A stretch of DNA of 64,000 bases from CAZUMJ01 sp964621605 (GTDB lineage: Bacteria; Actinomycetota; Acidimicrobiia; Acidimicrobiales; Iamiaceae), in NCBI GenBank assembly GCA_964621605.1, contig CAZUMJ010000014.1, forward strand, positions 1 to 64,000, read 5' to 3'. Shown one piece after another: positions 8,711 to 17,273 of the stretch (the stretch's first letter is position 1; each line of letters opens with the position of its first letter). The notes under the pieces were generated by a model. It saw only the letters and a program-made list of their open reading frames with translations, had not been told where the DNA came from and searched no databases. Made by a program: the position numbers and the translations under genes.

Positions 8711-10069
8711 ATGGCGACGCGCTTCGTGATCATCGGTGGTGGGCCGGCCGGCAACCAGGCAGCGACCACCGCGGCCCGCCTGGGCGCAGAGGTGACGCTG
8801 GTGGAGCGTGACGTGGTGGGCGGCGCCGCACACCTCTGGGACTGCATCCCTTCCAAGGCGATGATCGCCACCGGTGGAGCCATGGGCGACCTGCGCCGTG
8901 CCCCCCACATGGGGCTCAGCGAGGTCTCTGCCTCGCTCGATGTCGACGCGCTCAAGGACCGCATCTCGAACATCGAGGCTCGGCTCGAGAGCTCGGTGCG
9001 GGGCCTGTTGCAGAGTCAGGGTGTGCGCATCGTGCGGGGGACGGGCCGCATGCTCGACCCGCACACGGTCGAGGTGACCACCGCCGACGGCGTAGAGACG
9101 ATCCCGGCAGACTTCGTGCTGCTGTCCACGGGAAGCCGGCCGCGCATCCCGGAATGGGCGCCGGTCGACGGGCGCCGCGTCCTCACCACCCGCGACGCCT
9201 ACCCTCCCGAGCAGCTCCCCGAACACCTCGTCGTCGTCGGTTCCGGCGTGACCGGGGTGGAGTTCGTGCACATGTTCCGATCGTTCGGGTGTGGCGTCAC
9301 GCTCATCGTGAGCCGCCAGCAGGTCCTTCCGCAGAAGGACCCCGAGGTCGCTGCCGCGCTGGAGGACAACTTCTTGTCGCGGGGGGTGAAGCTCTTCAAG
9401 GGCGCGCGCGCCGAAGGCATCGACGTATCCGACGACGGTGTCGTGGTTCGCTGCGACGACGGCCGCCAGGCGCGAGGGAGTCACGTGCTGCTCGCGATCG
9501 GGTCCATCCCGAACTCCGACGGGCTCGGCCTCGACACGGTGGGCGTCGAGGTCGACGGCGGGTACGTGGTGATCGACCACAACTGTCGGTCGAGCGTCCC
9601 GCACATCTACGCGGCGGGGGATCTGTCGGGGAAGCTGCCGTTGTCGTCGGTCGCGTCGATGCAAGGACGCAAGATCGCCGAACACGCCATGGGCATGCAC
9701 CAGGGCCCGCACCGACATCTCGATTATGACAAGGCCGCATCGGCGATCTTCACCGAGCCCGAGATCGCCGATGTTGGACTGGCCGAGGCCGACGCGTTCG
9801 CCGAGGGCCGCAAGATCCGGGTGACGAAGGTGCCGTTCTCGGCCTCCGCCAAGGCGCTCATCAACGATGACCCACGTGGGTTCGTGAAGATCGTGTCCGA
9901 CCCGGCGACGGGCGTGGTACTCGGGGGGTCGATCGTCGGGCGCCACGCCGCGGAGCTCATCTCGGTGTTGGCGTTGGCGGTCACGGCCGGCTTGCGAGTG
10001 AGTGACCTCGAGGAGAGCCTGTTCGTGCACCCGGCCCTGGCCGAGGCCCTGGCCGAAGCAGCCGAGTGA
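8711..10069 (+). CDS. LpdA-like NAD(P)H:quinone reductase / FAD oxidoreductase
   Basis: 452 residues of the pyridine nucleotide-disulfide oxidoreductase family. It has an N-terminal FAD site (VIIGGGPAGNQAA), a second NAD(P) GxGxxG (VVVGSGVTGVEF, about 175-186), the FAD-contacting YAAGD and a C-terminal dimerisation domain. The classical redox-active CxxxxC is absent: the segment reads GGAAHLWDCIPSK, so only the second Cys remains. The C-terminal His-Glu pair is also not in canonical form (HPALAEAL). This fits the LpdA/quinone-reductase branch (Mycobacterium Rv3303c type) rather than dihydrolipoamide dehydrogenase. It is leaderless, and its stop overlaps the next GTG, so the RDD protein is translationally coupled. 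Confidence 0.8.
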   Translation: MATRFVIIGGGPAGNQAATTAARLGAEVTLVERDVVGGAAHLWDCIPSKAMIATGGAMGDLRRAPHMGLSEVSASLDVDALKDRISNIEARLESSVRGLLQSQGVRIVRGTGRMLDPHTVEVTTADGVETIPADFVLLSTGSRPRIPEWAPVDGRRVLTTRDAYPPEQLPEHLVVVGSGVTGVEFVHMFRSFGCGVTLIVSRQQVLPQKDPEVAAALEDNFLSRGVKLFKGARAEGIDVSDDGVVVRCDDGRQARGSHVLLAIGSIPNSDGLGLDTVGVEVDGGYVVIDHNCRSSVPHIYAAGDLSGKLPLSSVASMQGRKIAEHAMGMHQGPHRHLDYDKAASAIFTEPEIADVGLAEADAFAEGRKIRVTKVPFSASAKALINDDPRGFVKIVSDPATGVVLGGSIVGRHAAELISVLALAVTAGLRVSDLEESLFVHPALAEALAEAAE

Positions 10070-11095
10070 CCTCGCCCGAACAGCCGTCCGAGGGCGACGG
10101 GGGAGCGACGGCGGGCGACGTCGGGCAGCCCTGGGCCCCTCGGCCGGAGCCGCGAGAGCAGTCTCCTTGGGCGCGGCCACCATCGGGACCGGAGCAGCCA
10201 CCGTGGGGCCCGGAGCAGCCCGTGCCGCCGGGCTATCCGGTGCCGCCTGGCCCCTCTGGCTACCCGGCGCCGCCTGGCTACCCGGTGCCGCCTGGCTACC
10301 CGGTCCCGCCGGGCTACCCGGTCCCGCCGGGCTACCCGGTCCCGCCGGNNNNNNNNNNNNNNNNNNNNNNNNNNNNNNNNNNNNNNNNNNNNNNNNNNNN
10401 NNNNNNNNNNNNNNNNNNNNNNNNNNNNNNNNNNNNNNNNNNNNNNNNTCCCGCCGGGCTACCCGGTCCCGCCGGGCTACCCGGTCCCGCCGGGCTACCC
10501 GGTCCCGCCGGGCTACCCGGTGCCTCCCGGCGGCCCAGTACCTCCCGGCGGTCCAGTACCGCCGGGTGGCCACCTTCCACCCGGCTGGGCATGGAGCCCG
10601 TGGGGGCAACCGCTGCCGATCCCCGAAGACCCGTACGGCTTCCCGCTCGTCGGCCCGGGGTCACGCCCACCCATCTGGCAGCGGGCGCTCGCCCGTCTCA
10701 TCGATCTCGCCCCGATCTACCTGCTCGCAAGCGTCGTGCTGCTGCAGTGGGTGCACGTGAGCGACGGCGGCAAAGTGACCGTCGACCACGTCCCCCTTTG
10801 GATCTTCCCTGCCATCCAGATCGTCGATGTTCTCTATGAAACCGTGGCGGTTGCGTTGTGGGGGAAGACGCTCGGCAAGTGGATCATGGGCCTGCGCGTC
10901 GAGGATCCCCGTGGCGAGCGGCCGGGGTGGTGGCGTGCCGCGGTGCGCATCGCGGTGCCTGACGTTGCTGCACTCATTCCGCTGTTCGGCAGTGGTCTGC
11001 TGACGGCCGCGGTGTACTTGAGCGCGGTGTGGAACCCGCTGCGCCAGGGGATCCACGACCGCGCCGCAGGCACGATCGTCGTGCGAAGCCGCTGA
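10066..11095 (+). CDS. RDD-family membrane protein with Pro/Gly/Tyr-rich N-terminus (interrupted by gap)
   Basis: The GTG at 10066 overlaps the preceding TGA (GTGA). The N-terminal part is proline-rich and becomes an 18-bp/6-residue repeat, (VPPGYP)n. The N gap at 10349-10448 falls inside this repeat, which continues in the same reading frame after it, so the copy number is unknown. The C-terminal RDD domain begins at RPPIWQRALARLIDLAPIYLL and has about three membrane segments, with the conserved TLGKWIMGLRV and NPLRQGIHDRAAGTIVV. RDD proteins are integral membrane proteins of mostly unknown, sometimes transport-related, role. Coupling with the oxidoreductase suggests a shared redox or stress function (inference). 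Confidence 0.85.
10349..10448. other. Assembly gap (100 N) in an 18-bp repeat
   Basis: The same 18-bp unit (GTCCCGCCGGGCTACCCG) runs into and out of the N run. A 45-bp suffix before the gap equals the 45-bp prefix after it, and both sides keep the same codon phase. The gap is an unresolved coding repeat, not a break between unrelated contigs. Confidence 0.85.
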
Positions 11096-11188
11096 GGCGC
11101 GGGCGACGACTGGCGGACGTCGCGGCGCTCGACCCGGTCCCGCTCGACGGGGTCGTCGCGGCGGCGCGGGCGCGGCTGGGGGTGCCGC

Positions 11189-12028
11189 TCAGGCGTGCCC
11201 GGCGGCGAGGGCGACGAGTTGCCCAGGGGTCATGCCCGTCACGGCCCGTACGTCGCGGGTGAGGTGCGGCTGATCGGCGTAGCCGAGCTCGGCCGCGACC
11301 GTGGCGATGGTCGCCTGCCCGGAGCGCAACCGCTCGCAGGCTTCGTGGAGCCGGCGACGCTGGATCAGCCACCGTGGCGTCAAGCCGAGGCGGCGGCTGG
11401 TCAGGCGCTGGAGTGCCCGCTCTGACAGGTCGACGGTGGCGCACAGCGTCGCCACGTCGCCGATCGTGGCGTCGGTCTCGATGCGTTCCACGATGTGGTT
11501 GATCAGCAGGCCCTCTTCGTCGATGGGTGTCACCGCACGGGCGAGGTCGGCGGCGACCTCGACCGCGGCGACCTGCGCCGCCTCGTCGTGGGGGTCGGGA
11601 TCCATGAGTGCGCGCACCCGACGCACGACCTCGGCGCCATGGGGGCCGACGGCTTCGGATAGGTCAGCGGCCCGATCGGTCCACGCGGCCATCGACCCAC
11701 GGGTGAGCATTGACCCGGTCGCCGGTTGGAACATCGTCCCGACAGCCCAGCCGTCACCTTCCAACTCGGCGGTGGCGATCCCCCTGGAGACCCCGGCGAA
11801 GCGGGCGTAGGACGGGGTGATCACCACGAGCGCAACCGGGTATTGCAGCACCGACTGCGCGGCGACCTCGCCGGGCGGCACCGACCACACCGGCAGCCAG
11901 AAGCGTCGGACCAGGTCGGTGAGATCCGCGGGAGGTGCGTATCGGTAGATGACGTGGGACCGGTCGTGCGGCGCCTTGAGGTGCGCCCGCTCGTCGATGC
12001 GGAGGAGTCCCGGCACGTCGGGTTTCAT
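11189..12028 (-). CDS. AraC-family transcriptional regulator
   Basis: 279 residues. The C-terminal 100 residues form the AraC double helix-turn-helix (IGDVATLCATVDLSERALQRLTSRRLGLTPRWLIQRRRLHEA, then ATIATVAAELGYADQPHLTRDVRAVTGMTPGQL). The N-terminal 170 residues are the effector domain, resembling the DUF6597-type N-terminus (YAPPADLTDLVRRFWLP) seen in actinobacterial AraC proteins. The ATG at 12028 is chosen; no strong ribosome site is visible. It is divergent from the DinB-like gene starting 38 bases away, which it may control. Confidence 0.85.
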   Translation of the reverse strand: MKPDVPGLLRIDERAHLKAPHDRSHVIYRYAPPADLTDLVRRFWLPVWSVPPGEVAAQSVLQYPVALVVITPSYARFAGVSRGIATAELEGDGWAVGTMFQPATGSMLTRGSMAAWTDRAADLSEAVGPHGAEVVRRVRALMDPDPHDEAAQVAAVEVAADLARAVTPIDEEGLLINHIVERIETDATIGDVATLCATVDLSERALQRLTSRRLGLTPRWLIQRRRLHEACERLRSGQATIATVAAELGYADQPHLTRDVRAVTGMTPGQLVALAAGHA

Positions 12029-12065
12029 CAAGACGATTCTGGCGCGCGCTGCCACGATCGGGGCC

Positions 12066-12650
12066 ATGACCGACACCACTGCTTCGACTTCCGTTCCCGC
12101 CGCCCCGTCGGCGATCGACGCCTACCGGGCTGCAGACGGCCCGCTGTGCGCGGTCGTGACCGCGCTCACCGAGTCAGCATGGGACGCGCCGAGCCCGTGT
12201 GAAGGGTGGTCGGCGCGTGACGTGCTGTCCCACGTGATCGACACGCAGCGAGCCTTCCTGAGCGACCGGGGCGTTCTGCTCGGCTCCGGACCCGATGTTG
12301 CAGCAGGGCCTGCTGCGGCGTGGGCTGCCCACCGAGACGACGTGCTGCACGCGTTGGCCGACCCGGACGTGGCCGCCACCGAGTACGACGGCCACTTCGG
12401 GAGGACCACTGTCGGCGAGACGCTCGTGCGGTTCTACGTCTTCGACATGGTCGCCCACCGCTGGGACATCGCCCGAGCGGCGGGCCGCGACGAGCGGTTC
12501 TCCGACCGCGAGCTCGACCAGCTCGAGGCGGGTATCGAGGCGTTCGGGCCAGCGGTGTACATGGAGGGGGTTTGCAAGGCGGGCGTGACACCTCCCGAGG
12601 ATGCCGATCGTCAGGTCCGGGTACTCGCCCGGCTCGGTCGCGTCGCCTGA
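12066..12650 (+). CDS. DinB-like / maleylpyruvate isomerase-family protein (TIGR03086-like)
   Basis: 194 residues. CEGWSARDVLSHVIDTQRAFL (about 43-63) and FYVFDMVAHRWDIARAAG (about 128-145) are the two helices that normally supply the His ligands of the metal site in the DinB/mycothiol-dependent isomerase fold. Family members are metal-binding, and some use mycothiol as cofactor. The substrate is unknown. It starts 38 bases from the divergent AraC regulator and converges with the HNH gene. Confidence 0.75.
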   Translation: MTDTTASTSVPAAPSAIDAYRAADGPLCAVVTALTESAWDAPSPCEGWSARDVLSHVIDTQRAFLSDRGVLLGSGPDVAAGPAAAWAAHRDDVLHALADPDVAATEYDGHFGRTTVGETLVRFYVFDMVAHRWDIARAAGRDERFSDRELDQLEAGIEAFGPAVYMEGVCKAGVTPPEDADRQVRVLARLGRVA

Positions 12651-12694
12651 GCGGGGGGCGCGCTCGAGCCCCCACCGTGGGGACTCGAAGTTGC

Positions 12695-14011
12695 TCAGCC
12701 GGGCTTGGGCCTGAGCGGATCGGGTGCTCGCCCTTTGGGAACCACGAGTGCTGTGCCGTCGGGTCGCGTGAAGTGGAGTGACCCGTCTGCCTGGCGGGCG
12801 ACCCCGAAGCCGCCCTCGTGGACCCGGTGGTGGTGGTACACGCACAGCAGCGCGAGGTTGGCCAGGTCGGTGGCGCCGCCATGGATCCAGTGCACGAGGT
12901 GGTGCGCGTGGGTCCAGCCGGCGTGGCGGTCGCAGCCCGGGAACACACACCCACGGTCGCGTGCCGCCAGAGCTCGGCGCTGGGCGGGGGACGGCAGACG
13001 GGCAGTGTTGCCGAGGTCGACCGGGACCGAGTCGGCGTCGAGGACGACCCGCGCCAGGGAACCGTCGCACGCCCAGCGCAGCGCGGTCGCCGCAGTGACT
13101 GGGGCGCCGTGTTCGGTCTCACCGACGACATCGCTGGGCACCGTGTCTGGGTGGGTGAGGTGGTCGACGTGCACGATCGCGGTGACCGACGGCGCCTTGA
13201 CCGCGGTGCCGTCGTCGCCCGCGGCGAGTGACTGCATGGCAAGGTCGACCAGGGCGTCGGCCCGTCGCTGCGCCGCGGTGCGTTCGATGGGAGTGCCGTT
13301 GCTGTCGGCGAGGGCCTTGTCGGCCTGGTACATGGCGCGGCAGCGACGGTCGAGCTCCTCGCGGAGCGCCTCGCCTCCCTCGTCGGTGAGCTTGCCGTTG
13401 AGAAGCCACATGCCGCCGAACGACGACGACAGGTGCACAGAACGGTCGGCGCGTTGCTTCGCGTCGCGGTCGGCGGCACCGTCGGGGTTGGCGTGCCTCG
13501 CCCAGAACGACAGCACCTTGGCGCACTGGTCGACGCGAAGCCCGAGCGCCTGCTCGACCAGGAACGACTCGTGCTTGGCAAACGTGTCAGGCGCGTGGGT
13601 GGCGGCGTTGGCGAGCAAGGCGGCCTTGGCCTGACCGAGACGCCCGGACGCACACGCCGCTTCGACGACCGGCATCGCACGGAGTGCCCGGGCGAGCCGG
13701 ATGCGACCGGAGGCCGCGGGCCGGGACTGCTCTGTGCGTGCCGCCAACCAGCCGGCCCCAGAGTGCGCCGCGTCGGCCGCCCACGCGCCGCGTGCATCCC
13801 ACGCGCCGACCAGCGCCGTGCGGGCCGCGTCGATGCGGTTGAAGGGCTCGTCCCACGTCTGCATCAGCTCGGACAGGAGGGGATCGGCCAGCTCGCTCGG
13901 TGTGAGGGCCGCCAGTGCATCGGCGGCAGCGGCGAGCGCCGACTGGGCCGCCGCCACCCGTGCCGTCCCGCACGAGGGGCCCACACCGGGAGGAGGAGGA
14001 GAAGCGAACAT
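12695..14011 (-). CDS. DUF222 / HNH endonuclease-like protein (13E12 type)
   Basis: 438 residues: an N-terminal helical DUF222 domain (about 20-330) followed by a C-terminal HNH domain. The HNH part contains RDRGCVFPGCDRHAGWTHAHH, then HGGATDLANLALLCVYHHHRVHEGG, with the expected Cys and His metal ligands and the Asn/His catalytic region. Members of the 13E12 repeat family of mycobacteria have this architecture and several are LexA-regulated. Here the ATG at 14011 lies inside a consensus SOS box and is preceded by TAGACT at 7 bases, so it is probably leaderless and DNA-damage inducible. Confidence 0.85.
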   Translation of the reverse strand: MFASPPPPGVGPSCGTARVAAAQSALAAAADALAALTPSELADPLLSELMQTWDEPFNRIDAARTALVGAWDARGAWAADAAHSGAGWLAARTEQSRPAASGRIRLARALRAMPVVEAACASGRLGQAKAALLANAATHAPDTFAKHESFLVEQALGLRVDQCAKVLSFWARHANPDGAADRDAKQRADRSVHLSSSFGGMWLLNGKLTDEGGEALREELDRRCRAMYQADKALADSNGTPIERTAAQRRADALVDLAMQSLAAGDDGTAVKAPSVTAIVHVDHLTHPDTVPSDVVGETEHGAPVTAATALRWACDGSLARVVLDADSVPVDLGNTARLPSPAQRRALAARDRGCVFPGCDRHAGWTHAHHLVHWIHGGATDLANLALLCVYHHHRVHEGGFGVARQADGSLHFTRPDGTALVVPKGRAPDPLRPKPG

Positions 14012-14018
14012 GTGTTCG
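14005..14018. promoter_or_regulatory. LexA SOS box at the HNH gene start
   Basis: CGAACATGTGTTCG has the arms CGAAC/GTTCG and the four-base centre of the actinobacterial SOS box (CGAAC-N4-GTTCG), followed by an A on the plus strand. It covers the start codon and the spacer to the -10 hexamer TAGACT (14019-14024, minus strand), an ideal position for repression. Confidence 0.8.
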
Positions 14019-14024
14019 AGTCTA
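14019..14024 (-). promoter_or_regulatory. Leaderless -10 of the DUF222/HNH gene
   Basis: TAGACT on the minus strand with a 7-base spacer to the ATG at 14011; directly abuts the SOS box. Confidence 0.5.
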
Positions 14025-14369
14025 ATGGGTCTACGGATGAGTAGCAACCCTTGTTTTGGGAAGGTGCGTCGAGCGGCCGGTTTGTGAGTCACCAGCCGAC
14101 GGGTGACGGGCGGCGTCGCGGGTGACGGGCCGCGTCGCCGATGGCGGCGCTCGCCGGCGAGGTACCGGGCCGTCGATCGTGACGTCGCCGGTGGTGCAGT
14201 GGCCGCAGTCCGCCCCGGCACCGGCCGAGTGTGGTTCAGTGGTGGGCGTGATCGGTGTCCTCCATGCCGAAGCGCGCAGCCGCGGCCGATCAGGCCGATC
14301 AGGCCGACCGGGTCGCTCCGAGCTTCTCGGGGCCCGTGGCGATCGGCGCACGAGCCGGGTCGGGCACCG
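14025..14369. other. Divergent intergenic region with short repeats
   Basis: About 345 bases between the HNH gene and the PilZ gene. A 19-bp near-duplicate (GGTGACGGGCGGCGTCGCG) occurs at 14102-14120 and 14121-14139, and a 9-bp unit CCGATCAGG is doubled near 14287. An open frame from about 14264 overlaps the PilZ gene in another frame and has no family signature. No clear -10/-35 pair for PilZ was identified. Confidence 0.5.
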
Positions 14370-14819
14370 ATGAGCCCGACAGGTGCACAGGGCCGGAACC
14401 GGCGGATCGGCGAACGCCACGAACTTGCCGTACCCATCGAGGTGACGCTGCCCTCGGCCGGACGCTGGCGGCGCGCCCCGAAACCGCTCGCCCTCACGAG
14501 CCGGGACCTGTCCATCAGCGGTGCGTCGTTCGCCTGCGACATGAGCGTGGAGCTGCGGCCGAACCTCGCGCTGCAGGTCACCCTGGGCGACGTCACCGGC
14601 ACGGCTGTCGTCCGCAACGTCCACCCGCAGAACGGACAGATCCTCTACGGCGTCGAGTTCACCGATCCGCGCCTGTCGGAGGTCGCGGCGCGCATCATCG
14701 ACGAGCGTGTCCAGCGACCGGCAGCCGGTCGCGACGAAGCGAGCGCGGCACGCCAGAAGCTGAACGAGGCCGCCGCACGAGAGGTCGCCTATCGCGGGTC
14801 GCGCGCCGACTGGGGCTGA
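14370..14819 (+). CDS. PilZ-domain protein (predicted c-di-GMP receptor)
   Basis: 149 residues. The PilZ c-di-GMP signature is complete: RxxxR in RRIGERHE (about residues 11-18) and DxSxxG in DLSISGASF (about 47-55), in a beta-rich domain ending near ITDPRLSE-like EFTDPRLSEVAARII. A basic/Ala-rich helical tail follows. It would bind cyclic di-GMP in the cytosol and act on a partner. The gene is 115 bases upstream of a secreted DUF4214 protein with a structured leader, so cell-surface control is a plausible output. The start is the ATG at 14370; the ribosome site is weak. Confidence 0.85.
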   Translation: MSPTGAQGRNRRIGERHELAVPIEVTLPSAGRWRRAPKPLALTSRDLSISGASFACDMSVELRPNLALQVTLGDVTGTAVVRNVHPQNGQILYGVEFTDPRLSEVAARIIDERVQRPAAGRDEASAARQKLNEAAAREVAYRGSRADWG

Positions 14820-14872
14820 GTCCCGACCGGGAGCGCGGACGCGAGTGGCGGCTGGCGTGCCACCCCCTCTGA

Positions 14873-14929
14873 CTACATGGGGAGGTCCGAACTGCCGATG
14901 TAGCGGGCAACCGTCTGCGAGTTCGGGAG
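14873..14929 (+). promoter_or_regulatory. Two-stem leader overlapping the ribosome binding site
   Basis: Stem A pairs CTACAT (14873-14878) with ATGTAG (14898-14903). Stem B pairs TCCGAACT (14886-14893) with AGTTCGGG (14920-14927; one G-T pair). The left arm of B lies in the loop of A, so the two form either a pseudoknot or alternative structures. The right arm of B contains most of the GGGAG that precedes the GTG at 14935, so B would hide the ribosome site. Confidence 0.4.
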
Positions 14930-14934
14930 TGTCC

Positions 14935-17223
14935 GTGTCGTTGAGATCCCTGTCGGAGGTCCGTCGTACGCGGACAGCGATGGTCGGCGCGCTCAGCGTG
15001 CTGCTGCTCCCATTGCTGCCCGCCCCGACGAGGCCCGCCCCGACGCCGTCCGCTGAGACGGCGCCAGCTACGGCGACGCCAGCTACGGCGATGCCAGCCC
15101 CGACGCCGTCCGCCGTGCCGGCACTGCGCCTCCTCCAGGCCAGCGCCACCCAGGCGTGGACGCAGCGCGCCACCCTGGGCGCGTACACCGCGATGGGTCA
15201 CTACCCGAGCATGCCGATGTCCTCGCCTGCCGTCGGTGACGTCACCGGCGACGGCGTAGACGACGTGGTCGTCGGGAACATGGACGGCTTCCTGCGCGTC
15301 TACCGGGCCGACACCGGTGCCCTGGAGGCGAGCGTGCCACTGGAAGGCCCCATCCAGTCGTCGCCGCTGCTCGTCGACCTGTACGGCGGTGGCCGGCCCG
15401 AGGTGGTGGTGAGCAGCGCGTCGGTGACGCCGGGCAACACCTCCTCGGTGCGGGTCCTGTCGTTCTCGCCGGACGGCACGTGGTGGAGTCCGTTCAACCG
15501 CACCTCGGCCCACCCCGTGCTCGGTCCCACGGTCCTGCAGCGACCGTTCCTCGCGACACCGGCCGTCGGCGACATCGACGGCGACGGCCAGCCCGAGATC
15601 GTCGCCGCGAACCTCGACCAGCACCTCTACGCATGGAACCTCGACGGCTCCCAGGTGTTCGCCCCCAAGTTCCTCTACGACACGCTGCTGTCGTCGCCGA
15701 CGCTCGTCGACTGGAACGGTGACGGGCGCGCCGAGATCGTCTTCGGCGGCGACATGGGCCCGTACCCCGGAAGCCCGTACCCGGCCGCGAAGGGCCTGCT
15801 GTGGTCGGTCGACGGCACCGGCAACGTCAGCCCCGGCTACCCGATCCAGATCCCCGATCAGGTGCTCTGGACACCCCCGACGGTCACCGACCTGAACGGC
15901 GACGGGGCCTGGGACGTGGTGCTGGGCACCGGCATGAACTACCCCGAACCGGGTGGGGCCCGCGTGTACGCCTACACGCTGGCCACCCGCCAGAGCGTGC
16001 AGGGCTTCCCCGTGGCGGTGGCGGGCCGGACGTACTCCGCCCCCCTCGTCGTGCCCCTCAACGGGGTGCCCACCGTGCTCGTCGGGACCGGCCGGGGCTG
16101 GCTGTACTCGATCACCCGTGACGGGCACGTGCGGTGGCGGCGGTGCACCACCCGCTTCACGCCCTGCACCGAAACCGGCCAGGCCGGCGCCGCCGATTTC
16201 CTCCAGGTGAACCCGGCGGTGGCGGACATCGACGGCGACGGTGCGCTGGAGGCGGTCGTCACGACCGAGAAGGACCTCAAGTTCTACGACCTGCTCAGCG
16301 GAGCCCCGGAGAACTTCACCGACGGCGCCACCCGTGACGCCCCGGTCACCGTCGCGGGCGCGTGGCCGAACGCGGCGACGCCGTCGATCGCGGCGGTCGG
16401 GGGGACCACCAGCATCTTCGTGCACGGCATCGAGGACGACGGCAACGGAGCGATCGGCGTCGGCGACCACGCGTTCCTGCAGCGCTGGACCACCAGCAGC
16501 CCGCTCGGGGCGGCGCCGTGGCCGACCGACAAGGCGAACATGGCGCGCACGGGGCTCGTGTGCACGGTGACCACCTCGACCGCGGCGCTGCGGAGCTTCG
16601 CGGCGGCTGCCACCCATGACTTCCTCGGGCGTGAGGCGACCGAGTCCGAGAAGGCGACGTTCGCCCGCCAGGTCCGTTCGTGCGAGCTGAGCGTGGGCTC
16701 GTACCTCGCGCAGATGGTGGCGTCCGATGCGTGGCTCGGGGCCGTCGTCACGAAGTTCTACACCGACACCCTCGGACGTCAGCCCGAAGCGGCCGGGCTG
16801 TCGTACTGGGTGGGGATCCTGCGCAGCGGGCGGCTCACCGTGGCACAGGTGGCGAGCGCCTTCTACGCATCCGACGAGTACTACACGCACCTCGGCGGCG
16901 GCACCGACCGCTCGTGGGTGACCGAGCTCTACCGCACGCTGCTGCACCGCGAGCCCGAGGCGACCGGCCTCGACTACTGGGCGGGGCTGGCGCGCAGCGC
17001 CGGACGCACCACGGTGGTGTACAGCTTCTACCAGTCACAAGAGTCCTGCGAGACCCGCGTGACGGGCCTCTACCAGACGCTGCTCGGCCGGGCACCGGAC
17101 CCCGGCGGCCTCAGCTATTGGGCCGGGCTCCTCCCCGCGCAGGGCGACCTGGCGCTGGCGCTCAACCTTGCGTCGTCGGCCGAGTACTTCGGTCGGGCGA
17201 CGGCCACCTATCCGCAGGCCTGA
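14935..17223 (+). CDS. Secreted FG-GAP/VCBS beta-propeller protein with C-terminal DUF4214 repeats
   Basis: 762 residues. The GTG at 14935 is preferred because GGGAG lies 5-6 bases upstream. A signal peptide (RTRTAMVGALSVLLLPLLPA) is followed by a Pro/Ala/Thr linker. Residues about 95-540 form a beta-propeller with five FG-GAP calcium loops (DVTGDGVDD, DIDGDGQPE, DWNGDGRAE, DLNGDGAWD, DIDGDGALE). Residues about 555-762 hold DUF4214 units (FYTDTLGRQPEAAGLSYW, LYRTLLHREPEATGLDYW, LYQTLLGRAPDPGGLSYW). DUF4214 occurs in secreted and S-layer-like proteins, with unclear function. The last two units closely match those of the protein at 49171. It is probably a cell-surface or matrix protein. Confidence 0.85.
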   Translation: MSLRSLSEVRRTRTAMVGALSVLLLPLLPAPTRPAPTPSAETAPATATPATAMPAPTPSAVPALRLLQASATQAWTQRATLGAYTAMGHYPSMPMSSPAVGDVTGDGVDDVVVGNMDGFLRVYRADTGALEASVPLEGPIQSSPLLVDLYGGGRPEVVVSSASVTPGNTSSVRVLSFSPDGTWWSPFNRTSAHPVLGPTVLQRPFLATPAVGDIDGDGQPEIVAANLDQHLYAWNLDGSQVFAPKFLYDTLLSSPTLVDWNGDGRAEIVFGGDMGPYPGSPYPAAKGLLWSVDGTGNVSPGYPIQIPDQVLWTPPTVTDLNGDGAWDVVLGTGMNYPEPGGARVYAYTLATRQSVQGFPVAVAGRTYSAPLVVPLNGVPTVLVGTGRGWLYSITRDGHVRWRRCTTRFTPCTETGQAGAADFLQVNPAVADIDGDGALEAVVTTEKDLKFYDLLSGAPENFTDGATRDAPVTVAGAWPNAATPSIAAVGGTTSIFVHGIEDDGNGAIGVGDHAFLQRWTTSSPLGAAPWPTDKANMARTGLVCTVTTSTAALRSFAAAATHDFLGREATESEKATFARQVRSCELSVGSYLAQMVASDAWLGAVVTKFYTDTLGRQPEAAGLSYWVGILRSGRLTVAQVASAFYASDEYYTHLGGGTDRSWVTELYRTLLHREPEATGLDYWAGLARSAGRTTVVYSFYQSQESCETRVTGLYQTLLGRAPDPGGLSYWAGLLPAQGDLALALNLASSAEYFGRATATYPQA

Positions 17224-17261
17224 CGCGCCTGGGCATCATCTGGGCGTCCGACCGGCTCCGG

Positions 17262-17267
17262 TAGATT
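17262..17267 (+). promoter_or_regulatory. Leaderless -10 of the membrane protein at 17274
   Basis: TAGATT followed by a 6-base spacer and the GTG start at 17274, with no ribosome site. Confidence 0.5.
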
Positions 17268-17273
17268 CGCCGG

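Noticed and set aside
14255..14872. Open frame overlapping the PilZ gene
   Set aside because: Its second half is Arg/Pro-rich and antiphase to a clear PilZ domain; no family match in the first half.
14820..14935. Calling a bona fide c-di-GMP-I riboswitch
   Set aside because: The conserved 5' half (GCAAACC and GGACGCAAAGCC blocks) cannot be found convincingly; kept only as a hypothesis about a structured leader.
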